Assembly: GCA_905220665.1 (NCBI GenBank)
Contig: CAJNAR010000001.1
Coordinates: 1 to 64,000, forward strand
Length of the DNA: 64,000 bases
Source of the DNA: Albugo candida
Lineage: Eukaryota > Oomycota > Peronosporomycetes > Albuginales > Albuginaceae
Direction of reading: 5' to 3'
Below are positions 35,784 to 48,031 of this stretch, in pieces (position 1 is the first letter of the stretch; each line of letters begins with the position of its first letter). Both the position numbers and the translations under genes were made by a program. The notes beneath the pieces were generated by a model that was not told where the DNA came from, did no database searches, and was given only the letters and a program-made list of their open reading frames with translations.

Positions 35784-36488
35784 TCAAGGTGTGATACTTA
35801 TCTCGTGAAAAAGAATGGTATTTTGATGCACAACCGCCACCTTTAAAGGGACAGGATCGCTATGTCGCATCGCATATTGCAAAGTTGCAATTGAGGGAAT
35901 TGCATCTTCAAAACGGTATACAAGCACCCGGAACACGAGATGAAGTCGCTTGACGAGCTGCTCATCCGTGACACCATCTTCTTTTTGGCATGGGTTGTTC
36001 AGTTGACCAGGAACTTGCTTATAGCTCTTATATACATCATAGGCAATTTCATCGCGCCTTCCAGGTAGACAAGTGATCTCGTCCGTGATACTTTCTAACT
36101 CCTTCATTGAAAAGTGTCTTCTTGGGTGAAATTTATTCGCTTTCAAATGTGCATACACAAGTACATGTGGCATCCAACTACTTTGGAGGAAGAAATGAAA
36201 TTCATCAATCCCAATAACATGTGGTTGATTGAAATCGTCCGATTGCAGACTGAAAAGCTGTATCGCGTGTCGTTGCAGCAGGTAATATACTTCTTCCGGG
36301 TAAAGGGGAGGGCCATGAACATTTTGACCTGTCAGAGTCTCCACACGGTGTCTTGTTGCTCCAATTACAGCTGCAGTGGATTCCGTGCGATACTTCAATC
36401 CCATATGGAACCAAAGCTTGCCTTGTTGCCGCGTGATAAAAGTAAGCATCGATGTTGCATCATACCAACCAATGGAGTTTCTCCCCAT
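35784..36488 (-). CDS. TSEN54: SEN54-like tRNA-splicing endonuclease subunit
   Basis: SEN54 is the structural subunit that partners SEN2 in the nuclear tRNA intron endonuclease. The ORF from the ATG at 36,488 has 234 codons and no obligatory intron. The N-terminal family block is visible: W followed by GKLWFHMG, then LYPEEVYYLLQRHAIQLF (family pattern GKxWxxMG...LxPEEALYLxE). The C-terminal FEDAIPSIATLQYAMRHSD, then VPLKVAVVH, matches the end of SEN54 from other eukaryotes. It is much shorter than animal SEN54, lacking the long low-complexity middle. A 44-codon minus frame upstream (36,533-36,664) might be a first exon, but no donor/acceptor pair I tried keeps frame. It diverges from INTS3. 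Confidence 0.72.
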   Translation of the reverse strand: MGRNSIGWYDATSMLTFITRQQGKLWFHMGLKYRTESTAAVIGATRHRVETLTGQNVHGPPLYPEEVYYLLQRHAIQLFSLQSDDFNQPHVIGIDEFHFFLQSSWMPHVLVYAHLKANKFHPRRHFSMKELESITDEITCLPGRRDEIAYDVYKSYKQVPGQLNNPCQKEDGVTDEQLVKRLHLVFRVLVYRFEDAIPSIATLQYAMRHSDPVPLKVAVVHQNTILFHEISITP

Positions 36489-36672
36489 CGAATATTCGCT
36501 TACTGTAACTGAAACTAGTTTGATAACACATCAGACACGCATCCTGTGAAGTCGCTGTCTGTGAGATTGCTTAGAGGGTCTTTCTGTATCACAAGCATGT
36601 AGCCAGGGTCCTTATGAATCGGACACAGCAAATCCAGAGACGTTTGTAAACTAGGATAAGCCATCATTTAAT
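36489..36672. promoter_or_regulatory. Divergent intergenic region SEN54-like / INTS3
   Basis: 184 bp separate the two opposed ATGs (36,488 minus and 36,673 plus), so both promoters must share this space unless the SEN54-like transcript starts with an upstream exon. I see no clear TATA or initiator element. Confidence 0.5.
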
Positions 36673-39600
36673 GTGTACACATCCATAATGGATCAAGATG
36701 TCAGTAGCGTGAGCAAAGGCGAAAATGCTGCTTCGACGCTCGCAGTGCGATCGAAATCCGATGTTGAGGATTCTCTTTATCGGAAAGTGTCAATAGAACA
36801 CACAAAATATGCTTTACGGGACGAAAACTTGCAGTGCGTTTCTCAACCGGTCTCACCGAGCGTGAACATCTCACATCCGCCGTACTCTCGCCTAATAAAT
36901 CACGTCCCTCTCGATGGAACAGATGAATATGACAGGAAATGGTATGCGCACTTTTATTACCTCCAAAAAGCCATACAAGGAAAACAAGAGGAAGAAATTT
37001 TGGATATCTTAAAAGACATATCGACTCAATCAGCGCAGACGCAAATACAAATTGACATTGGTCTCGTTTATGGAATCGTAACGGAATCGAATCTATCGAA
37101 AAATTATTTACGCTATTTGATGGTCGTAGCGGAGAGCGATGGCTTTAAAAATTGCATCACATGTCTCCAGAAGATCATCGAACTCAAATTCAACAAGCTT
37201 TTAGTAACATGCCGCAATCAGCTGTTATGGTTGGTCCGTGAGTTTGTACATTGCAATGTCTCAGGAGTCGACAACTTACTGATAGGACTCATGCGGTACA
37301 TCACGGGTGGGGACTCAAGTCGAACAACAACATGGCTGGCTGCAACGGTTGTCAAGATACTACACGAACATGAAAGTTGGCTTCTTTCTTCATCCACCCT
37401 GATTCCTTTTGTATTTCACACATTTGCACGCGCTGTGATGGATCATGCGGGTGCTACACATACAAGTTTGCTTAAAGAGGAGATCGAGCTGTGCACGCTT
37501 TTATGGAATCATCGGTATTCTGATGTCGCACAATTAGGCCGTGAAGTTGTTCGAATTCTTAATGATGGGAAAGAGGTGAGTTTTTTTACTTCATTTTTTA
37601 ACAAGAGGTAATGAAGTATGTAGATCCCCGGAATACAAGCTTTGTGGAAGCAGCTTCGAAACGGAAATGATGTCGTATCAAACCAACCGCGAGAGAATGC
37701 CAACGAAAATTGTTTTTCTGAATTGATGATGGTCCCTACTCCAGCCAAGTATCTGGCATACCGCCTTACTCCGAAAATGGAAGAACAACTCCTATTCATG
37801 ATGGTAGACACACACAGTCTATCGACCTTGAATTGTGACGAGATAATTGGCTTTGTTAGGAACGAGTGCAGCTTGGATACATAACACGCTACCAACGCTG
37901 GTTTGCAATGGAGTTTCTGAGTAGCGCTGGATCAGAAGCATTTGTTCCCGACCTCATTCGGTATGTATGTGCTGTATATCGCCCTCTTCAGAATACGGCA
38001 AACACCAAAGTTACCCCCCGATATCATATCCTTGGTTGGTTGTACCTTCTTTGGTAAGTCTTTGTTGAATACACTGAGCAATCCTTGAATCCTGCTTTCA
38101 GCTCCAAGTCTTCGGCAAATCTAGCTCGAGCTCAGTTCGCCATATTTTTCGATTGTCTGTATTTTCGGGAAAATGAGGATGTTAAGACAATCGAGCCAGC
38201 CTTACTCCTTATGGTAACTTATCGCATGCCTGTAAATGAATGCTTTTAATGAGTTTAATGGTGATATAGGTGAAATCCATTAAGAGCCATCCTTCACTAA
38301 CGTTGGCGATGCTCCAATTTTTAATTTCTACTGTTGAAAACTTTCCTTTATCAGACACCAGCAAGGAAATGATGCAAAAAGGGGTGTCAACAGCGTTTTC
38401 TGTGATTATCAAACAAAAAATTGTCACCTCCTTGCAGTCTTTGCAGTCATTCCCCCTCCTGGGAACAGCTGCTCCAGAAACTGCTTCAGAGCTTTGTCGG
38501 ATCTTCCCGGAACATTTTACTGCCCTGGATAGCAGCAAAGCAGCCAAAGATGAAGGTGAAATCCACGCAGTTCCCTCGAGCACTCAGTCGACCGACCTGG
38601 CACAATACGGAACAACTGTATCAGGTGATTCCGCAGCAGTCAAGACGTCCGTTTCAAACGAATGCGAGGTCACAGAATCATCTGCCCACGCACAAGTATT
38701 TGTTAGGACCACTCCGGAGCCTATTTTCCTGTCTACGTCTCTTACGCGTACACCCAGTCCATCGACTTCAGACGCAAGTAACTCACCGAAACAGAGTACG
38801 GCAGATTCCACATCGTTGAGTTCATCTTCTTTTTTGCCGGATCACTCAGAATTTCAGAGAGACAACTCGTTTGGATCACTCAACCTTTTGAGCTCGCATA
38901 TTCAGATCCGGGATGGCGATTTGGAAGTTCCTCCAATATTAATGTCACTCGGTGAAGATGCTTGGAAAAGACTGCAGGAATGTATCTCGATTTCTGGAAC
39001 GTATACTTTATCGAGTTTCGAGTTCTCAATGGAACAAATTCTCACCGCTTGGATAAAGTGCGATAACGCAGCCGATCTGGCACAAGCACTTGGTACATAC
39101 TTGCATCAGATAATGGAAAAGATGCTACTCTGCTCGCGTATTGGCGTATCGATCAAGTCGAATTCAATACGTGGTTCTGCCTTCAATGTTTTTCTCAAGC
39201 AGCTGTTGAACCAGTCTCCCGATCGGTATCTACCCGTTTTAGAGGCAATGTACAATAGAGATGCGTCGATAAGCTTCCGCTTGCTCGCATGTTGCTGCAT
39301 GGACGTTCGCGAAGTAGCGATCGATAAAGCACTTGCACCCTATACAACTCTTGTACAACATCTTGATGGAGAAGTTGCTCAGTTTTGTATCAAGGATTTG
39401 CTTTTGACACAGCATATTGATGACGCCAGAATGATTGCAAGAAGCTCGGTAGGAATTTCATCCTCGGAAGCCCCTAACACTTTCGAAATGACAGCTGTTG
39501 ACTTTGCTGTCTTACAAATCATTCCTTATTTCTTTTCGAATGCAGATCATCCGTTTTTGGTCAAAATAATGAGTCGATGTGAATCGCTGATTGAATTTCT

Positions 39601-40297
39601 GGTCGGTCACGGGACACCATCCATGCTATTGTCTATGACCAGCTGGATATCTCTTCAGAAATTCTCATTATTCAAGCATCGCATGCCAAACATTCTGTTA
39701 GCATCCCTTCATTGGTCATCCTGGGAACAATTTGTGCTTTGGGACCTCATTCTTATCGAATTACAAGCAGCTCGGTCGCCATCGGCGACAAAAGCGTTTA
39801 TGGCAGCTGCTCGGAAAGTGTTTATGTGCGCAGACCCAGACGAACATGTTGAGACTCTGATGGGGTTGGCAAAGTGTCTCATTCATTTCACACCCGATGC
39901 AAACATTCTGCAGTGTGTGTTTAAACTATCAGATCGATACCAGGAAGTAACGGAATGTATTTTATCTTGCTGGATGGATCAACACGCTGAAATAGTGAAA
40001 AACTACATACTCGTCATCCTCCAAACAATGGGAAACGATCCAAAAACGCTGTCTAACGATGTGAGTCAAATTATAATCAAATTGGAAGCGCTTCAGAAAC
40101 CACGTGTCAAGGTAAATAGCGGCTTCCAGCTGCTCCAAGATGAAATGGTAGTTGATGCATTGCAAAGAATTTTGAGCAATGAAAATAGCAAGCAGAATGC
40201 TATCAGTTTTCCAACGCTTTGGCGACTTATCCAATCGGAAACAATGATTGAGTCTCCTTCTTGTCCATCGGAGAAGAAGCAAAAAGTGACTTTATAA
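36673..40297 (+). CDS. INTS3: Integrator complex subunit 3
   Basis: INTS3 is a helical-repeat subunit of the Integrator RNA-processing complex and also of the SOSS ssDNA-repair complex in animals. Exons: 36,673-37,575, 37,624-37,803, 37,860-38,053, 38,102-38,213 and 38,270-40,297. They total 3417 nt, an exact reading frame of 1138 aa; human is 1043 aa. Diagnostic text: VDNLLIGLMRYITGGDSS, TWLAATVVKILHEHESWLL, IPGIQALWKQLRN, KYLAYRLTPKMEEQLLFMM, TRYQRWFAMEFLS, RYHILGWLYLLC, and NEDVKTIEPALLLM across a splice. A Ser/Thr-rich linker (about residues 560-670) is followed by the C-terminal helical domain. ATG 36,688 is an alternative start five codons in. Introns are 48-56 bp, all GT-AG. Confidence 0.92.
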
Positions 40298-40436
40298 TGT
40301 GGAATTTACTTTGTTTCCTTGTATCTGAGCAATTAAATCGTAAGGAGATACTTTTAAAAAGACATCTACTGCGATTGGTCAAAAACAGTATCGTCTTTTT
40401 ACGACATTGAGATCTTCACGAAAACGAGGCTGAAAA

Positions 40437-42390
40437 ATGATTTCTGTGGATGATATGTTCCAAGTGAATGCAAAAGCAGTTGTACGTGACTACTTTGTCG
40501 AACCTAGGATCGGTGAGTAGCAGCTGGAAGCACTCAAAATGAGGCACAATTCGGATCGTACTAACATCCTGAGTAGATTACAGCACGATATCAGGGGTGA
40601 ATGGACCCTTGGTCATACTGGAAAATGTCAAGGTGCGTTGTTGCTAACAGAAGATTCTTTGAATGGAGGGTTTAAAAATGAGCTGTTTTTACGTACGTAT
40701 AGCTCCCAAAGTTTTATGAAATTGTCAATTTGACACTAGCAAATGGTGAGAAGCGGCAAGGACAGGTCTTAGAGGTGCAAGGATCAAAAGCCGTCGTACA
40801 AGTATTCGAAGGAACGGATGGAATCGATAGTCGTCATACACACTGTGAGTTTACGGGCGATATATTGAAAATGCCAATCTCAGAAGAGATGCTTGGAAGA
40901 GCTTTCAATGGCTCGGGAAAAGCGATCGACGGAGCACCGGCGGTTGTAGCGGAAGATTATTTGAGTATAGAGGGACAACCTATAAACCCCTCGTGTCGTG
41001 ATTATCCAAAAGAAATGATACAAACCGGAATCTCCGCAATCGATGTCATGAATTCGATTGCACGGGGACAAAAGATTCCATTATTTTCAGCTGCCGGATT
41101 ACCGCACAATGAGGTTCGCTTGTCAGCATACCGATCGTAATGAATTTTATGAACGCAATTCTAGATTGCAGCACAAATCTGTCGTCAAGCTGGTTTAGTA
41201 CAGCGGAAAGACGTGATCGATTCTCATGAAGACAATTTTGCTATTGTATTTGGAGCCATGGGTGTAAATATGGAAACTGCTCGTTTCTTCCGAAATGATT
41301 TCGAAGAGGTACGAATGAATAACACTTATTGCTAAACCTCTTATACGTATAATTCTCGCTAGAGTGGTGCTATGCAAAGAACAGCCCTTTTCATGAATCT
41401 TGCAAATGATCCGACCATTGAGCGAATCATCACTCCTCGCTTAGCGCTGACGACTGCCGAGTATCTGGCATACGAACGAGGACTTCACGTTCTCGTTATA
41501 TTGACAGACATGAGCTCATATGCAGATGCCTTACGTGAAGTTTCTGCAGCTCGTGAAGAAGTGCCAGGTCGTCGAGGGTATCCTGGTTATATGTACACAG
41601 ATCTCTCGACGATCTACGAGCGTGCTGGCCGTGTCACTGGTCGCAGCGGGTACGACAACTCCTCAACAAATTCTTACTTGTTTATTGATGGGCCTTTTTA
41701 GATCAATAACACAACTACCGATTTTGACGATGCCTAATGACGATATCACGCATCCTATCCCTGATCTGACAGGTTACATCACAGAAGGACAGGTACATAA
41801 AAAATCTATAGATTCCAATCGATGCGTCTAATTGATTGTTTCTGCATAGATTTATGTTGACCGACAGCTTCATAATCGCCAAATCTTTCCACCAATTAAT
41901 GTTCTCCCATCCTTATCACGTCTGATGAAGAGTGCAATTGGCGACGGAATGACTCGAGACGACCACAGTGCAGTTTCCAATCAGTTGTATGCGAGTTATG
42001 CTACAGGGAAAGATGTTCAAGCAATGAAAGCTGTAGTTGGCGAAGAAGCGCTTTCACTAGAAGATCATTTATATCTCAAATTCACCGAAAAATTCGAAGG
42101 GAAATTTATCGCACAAGGTGAAGATATATCGATGACATGCTAGAGCATCTTCTAATAAGCGGCATGGATATTAGGTCCATATCAATCTCGTGATATCTTC
42201 GAGTCCTTGGATTTGGCGTGGTCATTGTTCCGTTCTTTCCCAAAAGAGTTGCTCAAAAAGATTCCAAAGAAGCAATTGGATCTCTATTACGCTAGACGGA
42301 CGCAATTACGGGATGGAAAGGAAGAGGTAAGCGAGCTGTTTTCTGACTGAATATCCGTTCACTTCTTTTTTATGTATCTATGCGTAGTAA
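40437..42390 (+). CDS. ATP6V1B: V-type H+-ATPase subunit B
   Basis: Non-catalytic nucleotide-binding subunit of the V1 ring, which acidifies vacuoles and endosomes. Exons: 40,437-40,512, 40,577-40,632, 40,703-41,113, 41,165-41,308, 41,363-41,649, 41,702-41,792, 41,850-42,117 and 42,175-42,326. A stop TAA follows a last 61-bp intron (42,327-42,387). The sum is 1485 nt, 495 aa, the family's normal length. Hallmarks: [24 protein letters not shown] start, [38 protein letters not shown] in place of a P-loop, [58 protein letters not shown] (written [19 protein letters not shown] here), [20 protein letters not shown] and [15 protein letters not shown]. If the last intron is not removed, translation instead ends seven codons later at a TGA (42,350). 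It lies 139 bp behind INTS3. Confidence 0.96.
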
Positions 42391-42569
42391 TATCGATCGT
42401 GATGCGATCTATACGAATTGTGCACAATCTGAAGGCTGTTCTCATCTGACAAGCGGTCTGATATCATTTCTCCTGAATTAAACCAAAATATACGCAAACG
42501 TTCAATTGTTGTTGCTTCGCTCCGTAAGAATTGTTTCCATTCCAACCCTGACTACGTTCGTGTCCTAAG

Positions 42570-42659
42570 ATGTGCGTAACCCACCCAAAAACCTGCGACT
42601 GCTCTCGACATACATGTCCTTGTGGATGTAATAGCTTTATTGAGTCGCGTGTTAGATAA
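42570..42659 (+). CDS. Candidate 29-aa cysteine-rich micro-ORF (metallothionein-like)
   Basis: The ATG frame reads M-C-V-T-H-P-K-T, then CDCSRHTCPCGC, then a short tail, ending at TAA. It has six cysteines in 29 residues with three C-X-C pairs, the spacing style of metallothioneins. The frame is open upstream for six more codons, adding another cysteine, back to a TGA at 42,549. It could therefore be the last exon of a slightly longer gene. It lies 180 bp past the V-ATPase stop, possibly within or near that gene's 3' UTR. Chance is possible at this length. Confidence 0.25.
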   Translation: MCVTHPKTCDCSRHTCPCGCNSFIESRVR

Positions 42660-45600
42660 GGACTTGGATATATACGTGCATATATCTATCCTGGTGCACT
42701 ATTGCTGATGCGTGGGGTCTCGTCACGAAAGTACAATGAGAGTGTGAGCTCCAATGAGCTGTACTTGCAGGTATGAGCTGTGATGCCAGCCATTGCGAAA
42801 ATTTGGAATTATTAGTGAGCTATTCTACATATTCTACATACGATAGAGTAGAAACTGAATTAAGCGTTGCACCTCTTCGACGGAATTGCGTGATAATTGT
42901 ATCATCAAATGTCACTGCGTGGATCCGCTACAAATATCGATATCGGGCAGCACGGATATTTTACAAAATGGAATAGACCAGAGCATTGGAGTAGTGTACA
43001 AGGCAGCACGACCGGATGTTTTGGATCTCATAGATCGACAAATACATATGCTCAAGTTCTCCAGCTTGTAAGGGTTTATTGAAGCTCCCTTTGTCGAATG
43101 TATGGGATGTTGAGTACCTTATTTATTCAAGTGCTGCTGGCATTGTGCACTAAACTTCGCAGAAGCGAAACAAGATATTGTTCATTGGCAACCTTCGCAC
43201 TCTACCTCAGTGCGTCACTATGTAGATTAGCATGTCTCGAATCGAAATATTAACGTTCAACACGCTCGGCATTTCTAGGCCAATGCCTAATGTGGTGCAA
43301 TTCCATTATAACCTCCAATTGCACAAATAGATGACCATTTTCTACTTATATACCTTTTGTGCCAAGCAATGGGCAGTCTCGAATTCGCCCAAATGCACAT
43401 CCGGGCACACTTGGCTACCCCTTCAAGCAAAAGACGGAGTCATGAATCTAATAGCGGGATCACTCAAATATGAAGCATCATCTTATCTTTCAAGGTGAGC
43501 ACGGGCAAGACGTACATACTGGTCGCTGTCAATGTATGCGTTCCTGTCGGCAGAATTTCACTAGGAAAAATAAGACATATAGAAGAATACATTTAAACGT
43601 ATCCTCATAGTTAGCCTGATTCGAAAAAAGGTGATTGAATCGGCTCGAAGTTGCAACTGCGATGGCCGAATAACAGTTTTCCATGCGACATCTCAGGCTA
43701 CGTCTACGTCGAAGAACACAGACTTTGGAAGTATGTTTGACTAAACGCTTTAATTCTCAATTTTTGGGTGTATTTTTACTGAGTGCACGCATCGAAAAAG
43801 CGCGAGAACTGATTTTTAAACGATCACTACACATAAAGTCAAAACATTTTGGGATACCTCACACCTCAAAGGGAATGAAAATCGAATCGAACTGAGTAAA
43901 GTGATAATATCACAATGACCCCCACCCACTACTGATATAATTTTGACAAAAAGCGCTATCACGTAATGGGGATAGTATTTTTTTTATTACACCTGTCAAA
44001 CGCTCGGTCATACGTGCAACCTTCGACTGATGAAGTTCGCAAAGATGGCTTATATATTTCATCTAAAGTAAGATTTCCAATACTAGCCAGATTGTGACAT
44101 TAAACGATGTATTACCGACCACTTTTTAAGCGAGTACATCGACGCAATGAGTTCCCTATCGAAGTTCTAGTATGCGATCATGCCATAATACGAAAAATAA
44201 AAACACAGCATACAACGTCGGGCGGGACAAGAGACTTCGTCCAAAGAGAAATGCGAGGAAAGCAGTGTGTTAGACAAAGTTTATATCCGAGTTGTTCATC
44301 GTTCTTCGAATGCCAAATTTTTTTTATTTGTAATTAGTATTCAAGTGACAGATAAATTCGTTGTAAATGACTAACATTAAAAACCACTTTGGAACTCTCC
44401 AAGTCATAACGGCAATTCACTGTTGGAAAAAATTGACTATATGATCAATGGCTGACGCAGCATAGGTCACACCGTGTTCCTCGTCTGCGAAAGATGTCGT
44501 CTTCCAACTTCTCTAGCTTCAAACAGAGGCGTCCAGTAAAATTTGGTGACTCCGATATCCAATCTGTTGTTGATATTATGCTAGAAGCTTCTTCATTTTT
44601 TCGACTCCAGATGCGTAGAACACGTTACGTATTCCATCAGGAGGAGAACGTTTAAGAAGGAAAGACGTATCCACAAATACGGAGGCCTAGTTTAGAGGTT
44701 TCTATATGTTCGCGATACATCATGTCGTGCACCATGACTATTCAATAGTTTGGCATGCTGAATAGCCTATCATGCTTCGTACGGAGCAGATTTGAACTCA
44801 GCTACGTGCTAAAAGTGCTTTCATTATGGTACTCTTGCCTGGCCATAATGGTACAAATATTATGATGGAATTGAGATCAGCCTATCTGGAGACGGGCGAA
44901 GCTCTTCAATGACCATCACATAAACCACTACTAATGGCTAATTGTGGATACGTGGATACTGCGATTGACGCCACAAGCTTAATGCAGCTCGAACAGGAAT
45001 ACGCAATCTTGTGGCTGTACCAGTAATGCTGTAATGGGTCGGGCCTTTCGAGATTTCGACTATTTTGTCTGACAAAAACCGCGTGATATAAGACGTAGCG
45101 GCGGTAGTCTTGAACTACAAAAGTCCTGGTCCAGCTCTTGCATTAAGAAGCATATGTGACCGCTAGTAGCGGCTTTTCAGCGCATTTTTATTTTAATTTG
45201 TCAGGCAACCTACTCGACTAGAAGTCCGATTCTGCGAGATAACTACTGAATGGTGATCAAGCTAATATCAGATTTCTACAGACCTGGTACTTCACTTAAT
45301 CGCAATTTGTAGGCCCTGACTTTTACTTAGCATCACGTTGATTGTACTCCAGCGAGAGGTCTTTCTGACAGAAACTTTAAGGTTTGATTGATTAAAGTAT
45401 AATTTTCACCATACATCGACTTCTCACACAATTACTATTTTGTGTGCCTCACGATTACTACGCCACATTTGGTGCCAAATAGCGAGTTTCTGCTCAGCAC
45501 GTGCTGTTATGGCCATTGAGCACTATTCTCAAGGTGCACGAATCAACGTGACTATGTTTTATGTGAGACAATCGTATCTTGCGGATTATTAATTTAAACT

Positions 45601-46475
45601 CGTATGATCCGTCACGTGATGTCTCCCGCAATTGTCAATCAAAGATTCGAACAGCTATTATCTGATACGGGGGTCGAAAAAGCTTGACCTAAAGTGTTGT
45701 CGCCGTCTAATTTCATTGAAGTTGCTCCGCTTCTACAGTCACTTCTAAATACATTCCGTCATAATGTATTTGCGCGTAATCAAGGTCAGAACTTTGAGGA
45801 TGAGGTTTGTTAAAGCTCTCAACAGACCCATCAGATGCGTAATGATCAATGAAACGAGTTGCTAGATTTGACTAGACAGTGCATTGGCAGCGAGTCAGTA
45901 AATGCATGGACGATAAATTTTAAAGCAATAGCATTATTGCGGACTGGTCGGAATTCTGTTAGACGATGTATGGACGCGTGAATAGATTGGTAACTTGCAA
46001 GTGACTGCGCTCGGCAAACGCCGTATAAAATGATAGCGTCACTAATAGCTCAGCGCACATTTCAAATCGATTAGATGGAGTAGGTAATACAGTTGAAGGG
46101 ATTTGTAGATAGAAAGAAGCCCCTTTCGATCCGCGCTAAAGAAAACAGATGCTGTTGCTTCGAGCATCGCCACGCTCGTGTTTCGCAAATGACATTGTGC
46201 CGTTGGAAATAAGAGGATATTCCACAGCAACAAAATGCATACATGCTCAACCAGGGACACCTTCGGCCGTAGCTTGAAAATTTTCGTAGACGCACACGGC
46301 TCAAACTAACGAGGTGAACAGTTCGGGTAGCCAGGCTTTAAGGTCTTCACCAATTCACATATATTGTATCTAGAAATCTACTACTTATCAGAGGCTCTGT
46401 TGTGAAAAAATTATATAACCATTTTTGATGAAAAGGAAAAGAATGGGATAGTTAATTTTTGATTGGACGGACACA
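42660..46475. other. Gene-poor stretch
   Basis: No frame above about 80 codons and no recognisable family on either strand. Some short patches look coding-like (about 45,640-45,960, plus). They are interrupted by stops and may be old transposon debris. A minus-strand frame at 46,042-46,260 opens with a hydrophobic run but has no ATG. Confidence 0.5.
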
Positions 46476-46528
46476 ATGTTATTGATACAAATCTTGCGGA
46501 TGATATTCATCTGGACTCTTAGCATAAT

Positions 46529-46864
46529 ATGCATGTCCCTAGCTATTCGGAATTTTGCATGTTGTGTTGGTGCATCGAACACTTTCAAACTCTCATCCCA
46601 AACACGGCTTCAAATGAATTGTCAAAGGTGTTTATTGCTTGTAGGTGCAACTCGTGTGGAAGAGAGAGAAATAGGCACGATAAAAGCTTGGAACGAACTA
46701 ATGACGGACATGGTATATATGTGGGTTTGGGGCTCAGATTCTTTACTGACAAACATAATGGCCTGCCAAACGCTTAATACATGCCGACAGCAATCTTTTA
46801 ACTTGCTTTCATCACAAATCGTTACGAGCGGGAAAATTGGCAGTACATCGACGTTGATACAAAA
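46529..46864 (+). pseudogene. Upstream cysteine-containing fragment in frame with the 388-aa ORF
   Basis: The frame from 46,529 contains ACRCNSCGRERNR and ends at TAA near 46,775. After two stops it continues in the same phase (ITNRYERENWQYIDVDTK) into the ATG at 46,865. The C-x-C-x2-C-G motif echoes CTCPSCG in the main ORF. This suggests one longer ancestral gene, broken by stops or by an intron I cannot place. Confidence 0.4.
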
Positions 46865-48031
46865 ATGGAGCTTACCGAAGACGCTAGAGATGAGAAAGAT
46901 ATTTTGGTACATTTAGACAATTCACGGTTTGATCATCAACCACATTCTTCGATTACGAGTGATACTTCGAATCAGATGATTTTGCACCTCAACCAAGAGG
47001 AGCAATCTCGTATCTGCTTGTATGCATTGAGCCGGAAAATGACTGTGATATGCGAAGCGTGTTTTGAGAGATATAGTGACAAAGGTGCTATGGAAAAATA
47101 TTATCTCAATCACCAAAGCGAAATGAGGAACATGTACGTCATTTACACATCAACTTATACACAAGTTTGGTCTTCGTGTAAGGAAGAAAAAATATGCCCA
47201 TCTGTGATTGAAGTACTTTCACAAAGCGTTGGCGACTTATTGAAAGAGAGAATTCTACCGTCGAATGCAAATTTACCTATCGATGAAGAATTGGAGGTTC
47301 GGCATCATGACCAAGGTACAGAACTTACCGTAAGACGAAATGATTTTTCTAGAAGCTTGATCTACCCGTCCGCCTGCTTAAAGACTCAAACATTGAGCGA
47401 CGGAAGCGATAATTGCTGGTCGTGCTTGACCAACTACGGTGGTTTGGTTGTTATGGATCGAGATGAAAGATTTATTCCGCCATTCGAAGCTGTAGAGATT
47501 TTTCATTATCGCGTCATTTACTTTGCGCGGAATCTTGCAGCTCGCTGTACGTGTCCTTCCTGTGGTACTCTTGAACCGAGCACGTTGTGTATGTCAAACG
47601 GTGGCTACGTTTACACTCCGAACCTTGTGATCCACAATAATTATATGATGGATTCGACATTTAACGCCCACCCAGAAGGTCATAGCGTTTGCGCACTAGC
47701 GGTAATCGAGCGCATTGAAAAGAAGGCTGAAAACGAGCAATGGCAAACATGCTTCAAATCTCACGGGAGTGTGTATAAGCTTTCATCTATAGCCTCGCTG
47801 GTGTATCTACCAAAATCAGTGAAGCAGAAAGCATTGACCATTTTAGAGAAATGTTTGAAAACGGTTACTGTCACTGAATTTAGGTTCATGTCAGACTTCA
47901 TGTGCCAATACGAAGTTCGCCTTGCGGAGATGGATCTCAACCTGGCCGCAACAAAAGAAGTGCTTCTTCCAAGCAGTTCTTTCGAGCAACGTACAGCGGA
48001 AAAATTGCGCATGATTATGCTGAAGAGCTGA
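46865..48031 (+). CDS. Uncharacterised 388-aa protein with CxxC pairs
   Basis: Not recognised. The ORF is intact from ATG 46,865 to TGA 48,031. Cysteine pairs occur at C63/C66 (ICEACFERYSD), C184/C187 (DNCWSCLTN) and C228-C230-C233 (RCTCPSCG), with more Cys at 242, 276 and 296, so zinc binding is plausible. No signal peptide or membrane segment. The C-terminal third is helical in character. A further 90 codons downstream in another frame (about 48,030-48,330, ILVKWEAANVKQCVEAL) may belong to it through either a 35-bp intron or a frameshift. It is isolated, with transposon debris on both sides. A domesticated or decaying transposon gene is as likely as a host gene. Confidence 0.5.
   Translation: MELTEDARDEKDILVHLDNSRFDHQPHSSITSDTSNQMILHLNQEEQSRICLYALSRKMTVICEACFERYSDKGAMEKYYLNHQSEMRNMYVIYTSTYTQVWSSCKEEKICPSVIEVLSQSVGDLLKERILPSNANLPIDEELEVRHHDQGTELTVRRNDFSRSLIYPSACLKTQTLSDGSDNCWSCLTNYGGLVVMDRDERFIPPFEAVEIFHYRVIYFARNLAARCTCPSCGTLEPSTLCMSNGGYVYTPNLVIHNNYMMDSTFNAHPEGHSVCALAVIERIEKKAENEQWQTCFKSHGSVYKLSSIASLVYLPKSVKQKALTILEKCLKTVTVTEFRFMSDFMCQYEVRLAEMDLNLAATKEVLLPSSSFEQRTAEKLRMIMLKS

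Noticed and set aside
36533..36664. First exon of the SEN54-like gene
   Set aside because: No GT-AG pair I tested joins it in phase with the main ORF, so I kept the ATG at 36,488.
46042..46260. 72-codon minus frame with signal-peptide-like start
   Set aside because: It begins with GTG, not ATG, directly after a stop, and has no supporting context.
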